From Strigops habroptila (lineage: Eukaryota > Chordata > Aves > Psittaciformes > Psittacidae), in assembly GCF_004027225.2 (NCBI RefSeq), contig NC_044277.2, positions 65,682,400 to 65,746,399 of the forward strand: a stretch of 64,000 nucleotides of DNA, read 5' to 3'. Under the pieces are notes generated by a model. That model was given only the letters and a program-made list of their open reading frames with translations. It was not told where the DNA came from and did not search any database. Positions within the stretch are counted from its first letter, which is position 1. Each line of letters begins with the position of its first letter. Shown in pieces: positions 33,368 through 46,000 of this stretch. A program made the translations under genes and the position numbers.

Positions 33368-33373
33368 TTTATT
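33368..33373 (-). promoter_or_regulatory. SLC6A19: SLC6A19 poly(A) signal AATAAA
   Basis: Reads AATAAA on the minus strand, about 485 bases after the stop codon. No nearer canonical hexamer is seen on this strand. Confidence 0.5.
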
Positions 33374-33855
33374 AAATATTTTAAACTTCTGCTTGAGACA
33401 AATAATATTGGTGGCTTTGTGCAACACAGGAGCATGTAAAGTATAAACAATTTAATATGCAAGAGAAGTCAGTATTAAGTTACCCTTCATATTCACCACC
33501 CAGTCGGAATGACTGCACTTGGAGGAGTCACTTATGATATGCCTAGCGCAGTGCATCCCCAAACAGAGAACTGCAAGCCAGTTTCAAACAAGTAGTCTTC
33601 AAAACCAGGAGGAGGACAAATGATTTGGCCTGGTGCCCCAATCACCTGCAAATGTGGCTGCTTTGCTTCCAGGATCCAAGCCATTAACTCTTCATAGTGC
33701 ATTATGTTGTTAAGCAGAGAAGTGTTTACCTGGAAACAACACACATTTATCATCTTATGAAAATAAAATGAACTCTGGATTCTTTAAAAAAAATTTTTAC
33801 TTTTCTCACTGACAAAGAATTCTTCCACTTTTTTTTTTTTTTTTTTTTAATGGTT
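33374..33855 (-). other. SLC6A19: SLC6A19 3' untranslated region
   Basis: Runs from the stop to the candidate poly(A) signal. It contains an A20 run on the transcript strand (33829-33848) starting seven bases after the stop. It also contains an open frame (33532-33753) preceded by TTTCCAG at about 33730. I read that frame as chance or a possible alternative last exon. Confidence 0.55.
33829..33848 (-). repeat. SLC6A19: A20 mononucleotide tract just after the SLC6A19 stop
   Basis: Twenty consecutive T on the plus strand, hence A20 in the transcript, separated from the TAA (33856-33858) by seven bases. It is a natural site for oligo-dT internal priming and for length polymorphism. Confidence 0.95.
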
Positions 33856-34065
33856 TTATGCTGGGTACCTGAAGTTTCCATTAACAGAAGTCTCAGATGT
33901 GGAGATCATAAGGCCCGTACGATCATTCTTTTTCTGACAATAATTTCTGATGGCTTTGTAGATGGCAAAAGAAGGGATGGACAAACTAGGCACCCCAGCG
34001 AGGATTACAATAACAGCATATGCCCAGCTGGGATATTCAACCTTCTGTGTTTTGGGGAACTTCTC
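33856..34065 (-). CDS. SLC6A19: SLC6A19 exon 12 (residues 568-636, TM12 and tail)
   Basis: Acceptor ATCTTCCAG. It reads [20 protein letters not shown], then [20 protein letters not shown] and [11 protein letters not shown], ending [10 protein letters not shown] and TAA. GVPSL-IP-AIYK-IRN-CQK matches human B0AT1 closely. The tail is two residues longer than the human one, after the NG--(K/R)Y motif. Confidence 0.96.
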   Translation of the reverse strand, partial: EKFPKTQKVEYPSWAYAVIVILAGVPSLSIPSFAIYKAIRNYCQKKNDRTGLMISTSETSVNGNFRYPA

Positions 34066-37000
34066 CTGGAAGATCAAACAATAGAGTTGTAGAAAGTCAT
34101 GAGGAGCAAATACCTGGTAACATGTACATATTCAGTAATTCAACAGATCAAAGATGGAATCAGAACAGTCACGATAGTTTGCCAATTCCACATCAGTTTC
34201 CACATCAGTCTCACCTGGTTTGGACTTCTTTCTACTGCAAGCTATGGAAAAAAGATGGCATGAAAGGAGTAGGAGCCAGGAAGGGAGGCTGGTGGGACTG
34301 CTCCAGGCATACTTCCCAGGCACAAAGTAATGTGGGGCTGGAGGGGGCTCACAGGCCACCAGGGCTTGATGGCCAAGCAGCCTTTGCATGGGAAGGCTGA
34401 AATCAAAGGGTGCAGGAAGGCTGCAACTTTATTGAGAAGGAAGTGAGGTTGCCAAGGAAGAGAGAAGAAAGCAGTCCCATTTCCTCATCTTCCTCTCCCT
34501 TTCTGTCCTATGAAAATAAAAATTCATCTTTACAAATTAAGTATGCTGCATGACTGTTCCTGTTTTAAGGATGGTGGCTGATACAAGGCCAGAGGACAAA
34601 AAGCAGAGCTAGACAGGCAGGGAAGTGATGGGGTGATGAAAATGATGGGACCCACATTCTTTCTAGTATGCCCTTCTCTGTACAACATACAGCTTTTTAT
34701 TCTGCAAGGAGAGGAAAGGGACACTAGCTAACCTATTGCTGCGATTATAATTTAATTTATATAAAAAAAATTGGATGAGGAAAGAATAAATCTGGATATT
34801 AATACTAATTAATATTCATCTCTTCTGTTGGTGATGAGTAACTAATGCTACTGTCACTCTGTGATTTTAAATGCATCCAGAAACAAATGCAGTATCAAAA
34901 TGGCCTCACGGCTTTGGTGTGACATTTCTAGAAGCTTGTGACATTTCCAACTTTTCTATAATCCCTATTTGGGAAGTGACAAACTGACTGTTTCTGTCTT
35001 GCACAACAACTGGACTAATGTTTTGTTTTTGTCCACTCTGGAAAGGTTACTGAGGTGTCACTATATACCAGTTGCAGGCATCACAGTTGAATGTAGGACT
35101 TACTTATTTTTCTAAGTGTTAAAGTTTCTAAGTCTTTTTTTATTACTTTATGTCTTTTTATTACTTTTATGTCTTTTATTACTTTATGTCTTATGTAATA
35201 AGTCTTTTACTGGAAAACTGTTTCAGATGGAAGATGAGTATAACTGACTATGACTCTTAGATTAAAGATGAATATAGAGAATAATTGTAAATAATTTTTT
35301 TGGTGTTATAAACTTACGTAGCTAGGGTCCCAAACACTGTAGAGCAGTTCTTGATTGACTGTCATCACAAAATAAGAGACGAAGATAGCTAACATGATGA
35401 GAGGACTGATAACTCTCCAGGTAACCTGCCAGAAAATATTTGGCTTGTGTCCACTCATGAACTCAATATCCTTGTTAAACCTAGAAACAAAACCAGGAAG
35501 TTCAGGACACTAAAAAGTGATCAGGATCAAAGGGTGCCTGCTCATAAACAGGAAACTCCAAACTATCCCTTGCTGGGCTTCCCAAGACTTAGCTAATGCC
35601 AGTGTGAAACAAGGACTGATAACAACGTCAGAAGTTAGACGTAAGTAGTTCAAACTAAGGCAGATATCGTTGTAAGTCAGGCAAATTACTTTTAGAAGTA
35701 TACTTTCTTCACGTAGTCAGTGAAGCCCATGCGAAATAGTTTCGACACAAAACAGTCAATGCAAATGGACTTTCCCTATAACTCATTGCAGTATTGGTTC
35801 ACAATCTTTTGGTAAGCATCTCAGACCTGCATAAATTAAATGGCATGATACAATATTAAAAAAGATTAAAAGCCAATTGGAGTAATTTAAAAAATTAGAT
35901 TTTATGCATAATATTTGCTTAGTTTGGATTTCGAAGAGTTTTCTCAAGTTGAGTACAGAAGCAGTATTTAACTTTGCACATTATTAAGAACACCTAAAAA
36001 TGTGTTGCTTGGGTTATTCATAGAACATGCAGTAGACAATGGGGCAAAAATGTCTCCACAAGAAGAAACAATCCCTGAGTTGAGAGTGATACTGTCTGCA
36101 TCAGTCCTGAACCGATTCATGACCTCTACCTATGATACAGCACCACGTGCACACACTTCTTAAAAATAATTATTTTGACAGTTTGGACTTCTATTGTTAG
36201 TCCTCTTGTCTGGCTTTCCAGCTTATCCTATGGGGATACATCTGAGGGGACTGTTTAGCTGGTCCTACAGCTATGAACAACACACAGAATTCAGCTGAGT
36301 CTCAATTACTACTTGAATTTATTTTGTGTTTCATCCCTAACTTCTAAGATTTGGGTGTCATTCTTAAAATGCTATGGAGCCCCATGTCGTAACTGCATGC
36401 CCAGGCATAGTTCACGTGAATGTCATGGATAACATGCAGGTTCTCCTTCAAGCAGGGGAGCCGTCTTTTTACCAATGCCCTTTCTCAATAAAAGGTCACA
36501 GATGCTCGCCTGGAGCAGATAAGACCACCTTTGGGCAGCCCTGATAAGCTCTGTGCTCAAAGAGGGCTACAGCAATGTAGCATTCACCCCATCACCAGAA
36601 GCAGCACAGCTGAAGGGTCTTGCACACGTTCAAGCAAAACCTAGGGGTGATTGAAGTTCCCATACTTTTGTCATGTTTCTTTGATATTAATTATGAACAG
36701 AAATATGGTGAAATTCGATTTATTACATCTATAGGGATGTTGATAGGATAATTACTCACTGCTACAACTGATAAAGTCCTGAATCTACCAGCTAAGAACA
36801 TATCATTGTAGCCTTGAATTTTCATCCTGCTATAAAACGGTGTCTGCAGCCTGCCTGGAGATCCCTGCTTTGGACAGGATCGTTTAACATTCACTTTAAA
36901 TACTCCTGGGATATACCTCTGTTTTAAACTTTCAGCTCAGTGTCAATGTATTTGTACTTAGCTCCGCTAATTAAATATTTAATGCAATTATCCTGGAGAA

Positions 37001-40000
37001 GATTTATTGTAAAGGTCGCCATATTTTAAATGTAAATAAGCTGCATGGCACTTACGTAACTGTTGCAAATATGTACATTCTGATGCCTACTTTAAAACTA
37101 AATTATTTGCACTCATATTATTATACTTTAGGGCACTTGCTAATGCTTAATATTGTCTTGCAATATCTTTGGGATGTGTTTATTTTAGCTGGTTGTTATA
37201 GAGCATTGTCTATTACAATATATTAATAAGGTGGAAAGCTTTCATGTGCAAATAAAAATCCCCACTGAGCTCTTAACAAGCATTTTTTCTTTTTGTTGAG
37301 AATTATTTTAGAAACCTAAATCGTATAAACAACCCTGAACTAGAGTTGCATGATTTCAGTGATTTCTAGAACAGAAATTCTATGCATGGAGCTGTAGCAA
37401 GATTGCAGTTATATAGCTAATCAATTTATGCACTAGTTTCTAGTAGCGTTTAACTTGTATTTCATACCTGTCTATTCCATAAATGTAGACAACGGAAAAC
37501 ATCTCAAAAAATGCAACGATTAGCAAGGGAATAGAGCCAGCAAAACTGTCAAAGAGACCCAGCCAGTAATTACCAGACTCCAGCACGAAAATAAACGCTA
37601 TCAAGTAACTACCCACACAAATGAGACCTGTGAAAGAAGCAAAACAACAGCATATTTAAATAAGGAAAACAAAATAAAAAAGTGAGATATTTTTGCAGTA
37701 GCTAGAAAACTTTATAAGTAACTTCTAATTCAGTTGCAGCCTGAATGTAACCACTTTATTTTTTAATGGTACTCTGAGAAGACCTGCTTCTATGCAAGTA
37801 AAATGGCAAAACTCTCCCAGCACTGCACAGGTGGGAGATGATGCAAATAAAATGGGAAAAGGATGAGGAGAGAGGGCAGGTCCTCTTCCTCCTAGTTGGT
37901 TGGGCAGTGTTGCACTGGGAGAAATCCTGCCTGGGTGAAGGAGTCAGACCCTCAAGCTTCCCAGTGGAGGAGATGGTAATCATCATGAGCAGGCTGATGG
38001 GCAAGCCACAGCATGAGCAGCTGTCTGCAGGCTCTGAAAGAACCTTGCAGGAGCTGCCCCACTGGGGGACATGAGAAAACCTTCAGTTGGTTATCTAGTC
38101 TAGGTTATCTATGTCTTAGGACCATGCCAGATCAGAAAGCAGATGGGTGATTTTTCAGCATACAAACTATTCTCTGGGGAGGTCACTTGTCTTTAGAAAA
38201 GCACTCACCAGTAACAAGTTCCTTAGGCACTTTGGGGGGCATAATCTTAAGATCTTGTAAAGGTACAACCACACCTTCTATGTTTCCAAACATAGATGAC
38301 AAACCCAAGCAGAAGAGCATGATGAAGAAGAGAATGGACCACAAAGGTGAGATAGGCATTCTGGTGGCAGCTTCAGTGAAGACAATAAAGGCTAGGCCGG
38401 CTCCTTCAGCTCCCTGTGGAAGATTTCAGAAGCTCCAAGATCAGGTTTGGGGCTGACATCACACAGGACTTAAAGTTACATTGGTATTCACCAAACTTGG
38501 TGTATGCTACACCACACCACAATACTTAAGCTTTTGTTTTCACAAAGACCTCCTAATGCAGCAATATATTTTCTGTAATTAGAATACAAATTCTATTTCA
38601 TGAAACTTTAGGGATACCTATTTTCATCTGTAATTCATAGCCTTTTCATCCAAAAAAACCCCCTCTGAAACCATTTAATTCTTCTTGTAACTCTTTAAAC
38701 CCCAGTGTCAAGGTCCATTCTTTCTGTGTTGTGACACACTCGTGCTGATCGGGACAGGGCTGACTCCAACTGCTTCCTCGCTCTGGGAATCTATTCCCTG
38801 GTCATCTTGTCCCACCACAGCTGCAATCAGCTAGTTCTAGAGAAATACCAGCCTAGAACACTTGTGGTTTTAGTTGCTAGTCTGACAGGTTGCCAGTACT
38901 TTTCAGAGGAATTAAACAGTTTATATCTTCAAAAGAAAAATGGGGTAGACAAAAGTAATCCTTTAGCCCAAGAGTATTCCAGGCCACTTGCAATCAATCA
39001 ATGGAAATATATAAAAAGCAACAACCTCAGAAGAAAAAGCATTAGGCAATTTAAAAATTGCTGTGTTCCTACTGTATTTATGGTATTGATCTGAGTCAGG
39101 ATGTTAAACTTACATCATTCAAGAAACTTTCTAGATCACAGGATTCAAACTTCAGGCTTGCAAAAGTCATTGGATCAGTCATGTTACATAGCTGCTGCAT
39201 TTGTTCAAAGTTATCTTGGGTTACATTACCTTCTGGCAAATCAAATGCATTCATCAGAGTAAGAATATTTCTGAAAAAGTGAAATACAAGTAATTTGAAA
39301 TAATTTATTTGTAAGCATCCCCAGGATTCATTTTCATTATCAAGCGAGTTATTAAGAGCATGATGTCAAGATCAGGCTTTGAAACTAGAAAGTCCAATGG
39401 TTTTGTGCATGTGCAATTCTTTCTTTCTTCTTCCAAGGTAAGACTGATAGTGTCTTTCACGGGACAGATGACAGCTAAATGGATGGACCCTCTATGGACC
39501 TGTGCAGAAGTTAGGTGACCATCTTTGCACTGCAGTCTGGGCATCAGTTCCAAGACTGGGCAGCTTCTGGGAGTGTCCACATGTACATATCATGCACTAT
39601 TACAGCTGTCTGTGGAAGAACTTGACATATCTGGCAGCCCCAGTTAGAAGGGGGTCTGAATTGCTCTGGTAAAATTAGGTACCTCTGATAAGACCTAAGC
39701 ATTTAAGCTTTTGGGGAGGCAACTTAAATATAGAGCTAACACAGGGACCAGAGAATGTTGAACTCATGCCGTATGTCAGCTCAGCAGACATCAATTATTG
39801 TGAATTCTGCATTGGGTTTGGGTTTGGGGTTTTTTTTGCAAAGCTTCTAGACAATTTTCCAGTGATTGATTGAGCTCCATCTAATAAATTAAAATGTAAA
39901 GAATGTAATGAATTAATTTGGGTAATTTCCCAAGAGCCACTAGCAGTACCTGAGATGCCTACACTGTGATTCAGCTGTGGCCAGGACTTTGCAGGACTCC

Positions 40001-43000
40001 CAGAACTGCCTGGACATGGAGAGCTCTAATAAAATAGGCAGTGTTTCAGCAGCTCATTGCAAGTGATCTCCAAGGCAGAACTACATAGTTTGGCCAAGAA
40101 TGTCAGGAAACCTTTGAGGACTTGACATCAGCCTTAGTAGAGGTAGCAGCAGCAGCCTAATATCCTTTCCACTTTTTTTTTTAAGTTTGTGATGTAAGAT
40201 TCAGTTTTCCACAGCACTAGTTTTATTGAAACTTTTTCCTAAAGCAGTTAAATAAGTACATATCTTCAGGACATGGTGATTCATGCACATTATTGCAAAG
40301 TACTAATTTTCCACATTTACCTCCAAAACTATAGATATTTTAGCATGTTTTGGTGAAATAAGATATCACAAACAATAGGCCTTTATGTAGATAGAAATTG
40401 TTACAATAACTGCAGTTATATTTGAAGGAATTGTTAGAAAAAACCCCCACATCAACATGTGGAATACACTCTCATTTTTTCTTACTTTTCAGAAAGATTG
40501 GGGAATAATGTAAAATATGGTCGGTTGTGCAACATTTATGCAGAAAATCACGTGGCTCAATTACTGTTTTTTATGATTTGAACTTTTGGAAGTAATGAGT
40601 AGTCCGATGCCATGTAGGTCAAGAGCTGCAATAAGTCAGAAATCACAAATCCATTATCATCAGGTTAACAGAGCTGCCTCAGCCAAACACACACTTGCGT
40701 ATTCTGGGGGGGTCGCAATAACTTACTTGTCAAAACAGTCATCATATCTTTCTGTGGCTCTGAATCCAATTACAGAGTATACAACGGCTGCTGCGTAGAT
40801 GGATGTGAGACCATTGATCACTGAGATAATCAGAGCATCTTTCTCACAGTTATTGCTGCATTTCAAAGAGATGAAACAAACACATTCCCAAAATAAATAC
40901 TAAAAACTGGCTACCAAGACTAACCAAAAAAGTAGTCCACAGATGCATTAGTACATCAGTATAGTCTCTAAGAGTATACGAATAATGTTGTTAAAGATAG
41001 ATTTACTAAATTAACACTTGGTGACTTAACCAATTTAATAGAATGGTTTTGGTTTGTTGTTTTGTTTGTTTGGGTTTTTTTTCTTTGAAATAATCCTATT
41101 CATCAGGAATAATTGCCTGAGTTTTTTCCATGTCTAGTTCATGGAAAGTAAAACATGAAGGGCAAAAACTATGTCTCCTCTTTTTCATGCCTGGCATGCG
41201 TGTGTGCAGACACACATTGCCATGGACTGTATTTTAGCTGCTGGGGTATTCTGTTGCAAGGTGAAAAGTTTGGGTTTGAACGCAGGCAGTCAGAAAGGAA
41301 AAGTGAACAAAAGTTTCTATAGCACTTTGGTACGGTGAAATTGCAGTAGCCAAGAGCACTTGGGAACAGTTGTGTTTGACTGTTGGACAAAAGGTGGCTC
41401 AAAAATGTCTTCAGGTTTTGGAAATAGGATGGAACGTTATGCTGATAAGGTCAGAGAGAGAAGCTGTTCCCTTGTAGAAGTTAAATTGCTTTGTAGAGAC
41501 TTCTCTCCTGCAGGCATTACTTGCCAATGTATGAATCTACACTAAGACAAAAAAACTGCAGGGGCAGAAAGAGACCTTCATCTGATGGAGAAGATGAAGA
41601 ATCAATATTAGATTTGTTAATGGTTTTATGAGAAGGCTATAAAACTGTAGATATCATATTCCTCTTGGGCAAGAGATTACTATTGAAATTAACTTGATGT
41701 CATATTTAATTTTCTGACCACCTTCAAGAGCAGGAAACGAAAGACAAGCCTGTCCAGCCAGGACCTGTGATACTGTGGCCTTTCCTCATTTATAGCAATG
41801 CAAATAGGTCTCTACTGGGTGGAGAGCACTGACTGGAAATTCCTTGCCGTATTCTTGTATCAGCTTTTTCACGGTGAAATGAGATTCTCAATGACAGGCT
41901 TGATAAAAAGATTTCTTCCTTTCAAAGAAAGTAAGATGCTCAAGCTCCTCCCTGTTATGAATGAATGAATCCCTGACAGCACTGAAACCTCATGGTGTTT
42001 CCTGAGATGTTGCGCTCCCAAACCATCCGTCAGCGGAGCCTGGCCCAGCTGGTGCTGGACTGCAGGTGGCCCGACACCACCATGTAACACTGGAATTTGC
42101 ATGGGTTTTTTTCTTATATCCCCATGGGAATGTCATGACTTTCTGCAGTTTCCTCCTTAATTCGTGTATGACCAAGCATTGAACGAGCGTGGCCTGGTCC
42201 CATGTAATGTAATGATAGGGCAAAAGTGGACGTGTTTCACTTGAAAGAATGAAATATTCGTATAAAATTTGGCTTTTGCCTGGCTACTTACTGAACTGGG
42301 TTGTAACTGGAGAATGAAATAAGGCTTCCAAAGGCCAGGGAGAAAGAGAAAAACACCTGAGCACCTGCATCCAGCCACGTCACTGGGTTAGTCAGCTCGG
42401 TCACCTGAGGCATCAGACATACAGCTTTAAGCATATGCAACATTGCTGTTGAGACTGAATATGAGGGATTTAAAACAACAATTAAACTAAGAATATTAGC
42501 CATGCAGAACTCACCATTTTTGAAGAAAATCAACAAACAGGTTGATACTTTGGTCAAACTTGGTTGTGGGTTTTTTGGTTGTTGTTTTGGTTTGTTTTTC
42601 AAAAGAAAACCTATCTAAGTTTTGTACAATATTTTTAAGATAAACATATTACTTTCCATAGCTGACAGCTTCCACGCCTGTTTCCAGAAAAGGTGTTTAT
42701 TATTTAGCATTAATAATGACCATTCAGGGATCTTCTCATGGAAAATTAAACCCCTTTTAATTGTGTTTGAAAACTGTTGTATATTTAAACCATTCTCTTA
42801 GGTCTTTTGCCGATATAAGCTGTGCTGATTAGAAGGGTTCTACTCCCAACTACATGATTTGTGCTTAAAAGTTAGACTTGTCCTTAACAGGAATACAGGA
42901 AAAGAAAGCAAGCCCCCTTACGGCAATCCCATTCTGTTGTTCCATGATGATCCTTCCATTTATATAACAGATTTTGATGAGGAGTGAAGAGAAAGAGAGA

Positions 43001-46000
43001 GAAAATGCCTGTGTATATGTGTACTTTTTACATCCTATGCAAAGGATTCACCTCCCAGAATCAAGATTTTAAAGGTGTCTGAGTGATAGGAAAGCACCGG
43101 GGGGGGACACTAATTTTCAATCAGTTGTTAATTACAGAGAGAACTACATTGTGTTCACTGAGGGACAAACCATGCAATGACTTACATCTGGGGTGAAGAG
43201 ATATGCAATTCCATTGGTCGATCCTTTCAGTGTCAAGCCACGGATTAGAAAAATGGTAAGCACAAGGTATGGAAGAGTTGATGTTACATACACAGCCTGC
43301 AAAAGAAACATATAAATAAGACACTTTAAAAAACAGCGCACTGGAATACAAACAGCACTGCAGGGAAAAAAGGGGGAATAAATAAGGTACTGTGATTAAC
43401 AATAATGGCAAGATTCAAGTGAGTCACCATTAACATATTACGGAAAACTATGTCCAAGGGAAACAGCATGTGCAGAATATTTTAAGAATAAACATTTTTA
43501 CAGTTACAGTGCTTTATTTAAGACAAATTGCCATTGTTGAAATTAAACTCAGATCATTCCAAAGGAGCATAAAAAATAATCTACAACCTGGGATCAGGTT
43601 GATGCTGCCAATGAAAGTATGAGCTCTTAATGCTTCTCTGAACAGCAGAACATTGGTTGCTCTTTCAGAGCGGTAATATTCAGGACTAGCACAAACCCAA
43701 ATAAATGTATACATGTATGTTTTGAAGAGAATGGCCATAGCAAAAAGACAGAGTCCCTCAATCCTGCATCAAAAGTTAATATTAATGTTAAGGTGGTAAT
43801 ACCTAAAGAATGTTTTACTACGACCTATAAGGACAAGGAAGCCAAATTGATGTCAAATATCTCCACATAATTCAAATCAGACCAAATTCAGCTTCCTTCT
43901 TAAAAATGCAGCCCCAGTGACGACACATGAAGTTTTAGACATGCTTTTACTCCAGAAACAGGCAGTTTCTACAGTGTGATTAAGTCTGTATGAATAAGGA
44001 ATCACAGCAGCATAATGGATATAATTTCATAAATAACAAAAACCAGAGTACCTTTCCTGTTGTTTCGATGCCTCTGATTGTGCATATATACAGTACACCC
44101 CATGCACATGTTAAACATAACAAAAGCCACCACTGTACAGTGCCTGAATTGTCAATGGAAGTGGAGATGTTCAATGTTTCTCTGTACCAGAAATAATCTA
44201 CAGGAGAGCTCTTGGCACACTCTTCTATGTAATCTGTAACCACAAAATGGTTGTCATTCTGTATATATGTCTTTTATTTACTTGAAAAAAAAAAGGAAGT
44301 TACATAATAAACACCAGTGTTCTAAATTATATCACCTAATGCCAAGGAATTTGTTGTTGGCAAATTTCAGACTCTTAGAGGCTGATTTCATGGAAAAATG
44401 AGAGATTTAAAAAAGAATTGTTGAACAGGGATTTTAATATAGATTTCGTTGTTATTTCTATTAATGCAACCATGCAGACAAAATCTTTGAAGCTCACCCA
44501 AAGTCTCTTCTTTCTTTTTGTTTTTCTGTTTTTCTACAAAACTGTGATGTTAGAATCCTCTTGTGCCAAAGAAAACTTGGAGAGGATTTCTGAGTGCGTA
44601 TATATGTATGTATATTGCATGGATTTTTATATTTTTCAAGTAGAATAAAAGCCGATAGGCAGATGTTTTTCTATGATTGTACACGTCTATCTCATGTTTA
44701 AAAAACCCCCAAAACCAACTTTGGGCTTTCCACATGCATCCTGGTTTTTCTTGCCTGATGGAGTGTGAGGACCTGCCCACAGCTTCCTGCAGCTGGGCTG
44801 CTCTTCCCCTTCCACACCTCCTTCGGATCAGCAGTGCTTTTTGTCTGTTTTATGGGGCATCATTCAAGGTGTTGTCAGCTCAGGTTGCATTCCCAGCTCC
44901 CTGGAATGTGCTGACCTGTGCCGTATTCTGCCCTGGCCTGCCCTTATATAAGGTTTTTTATACCTATTCTGGGAGGAGATAAGCAAACATCTCTGAAGAT
45001 CTGTTCACTGACCCACCAGAAAAACAGTTTCATGCCAGGCTGACTATGGAAAATAAAGCTGCTATAGACTGTTGTCATATTGAGAGATACAGGTGTTTCA
45101 TATGTTTTTTTAGACTTTTTTCCTTTTCAGTATGCTAACAGAGGGCTGTTGGTGAAGAGATGGATGAAACACACCATCTAAATCTGGAAAATGCTAATAT
45201 TTACACTAGACTCGCACTTTGTGAATATTCTGTATGTGAAGATTTGTCAAAATCAGCCTTGAAGTTTCATATAAAAAGTCAAAGTTTGTCTCAAAGATTA
45301 AGCATTGATCACATTTTATATAATATGAAATTTTACAGAACACAAGTATTAAACCAGCACATTGCTCCTGACACGACTAGCATGCCATACTGTCGTATTA
45401 CAGAGAAAGGCTCCATTAGGCTAATTGCTAGAAACAGAAAAATGTGCTGTGTGACAAAATACAGTATTTCAGAAAATATACCTGTTCTGTTGGCATTTAG
45501 AGGACAGCTACTCCAAGGCAGGGGGTCTTGGAAGGAGTTGAAGAAATACCACATTACCCAGGCAATAATAGTGTTGTAATATAAACCCACCAGGAGGGAT
45601 ACAAACATTGCCCCTATGCCTGAAAAATTAAATCAGAACACAATGTGAGTTTCAATACTCTTGTCTTCAAGACATGTCAAAACATACGGTATGAGCCTCA
45701 GCCTTTCACTATGCTTCTCCCCACCGTAATTCCAGGGTTTATGGAATTACCTCCTCTATTTTGGATTTAGGCTTAATCACAGTGAATTTGTTACCTAAAG
45801 GTTGGACTGGTGAGTCCTACATAGATGTACTGCCTAAAACTACTCTGGGACTGAAGCTGAAACCCACTTAGAAGCCAACATTACAGGTGGACTAACTCCC
45901 TACAAACACCACACAATCCCGTTCACGGTCTTGCCAACTGTTATCTAGGAGCTCAACCGTAAAGCTCAACCGACTAGGAATTTTGCCTAAATGAGACCCA

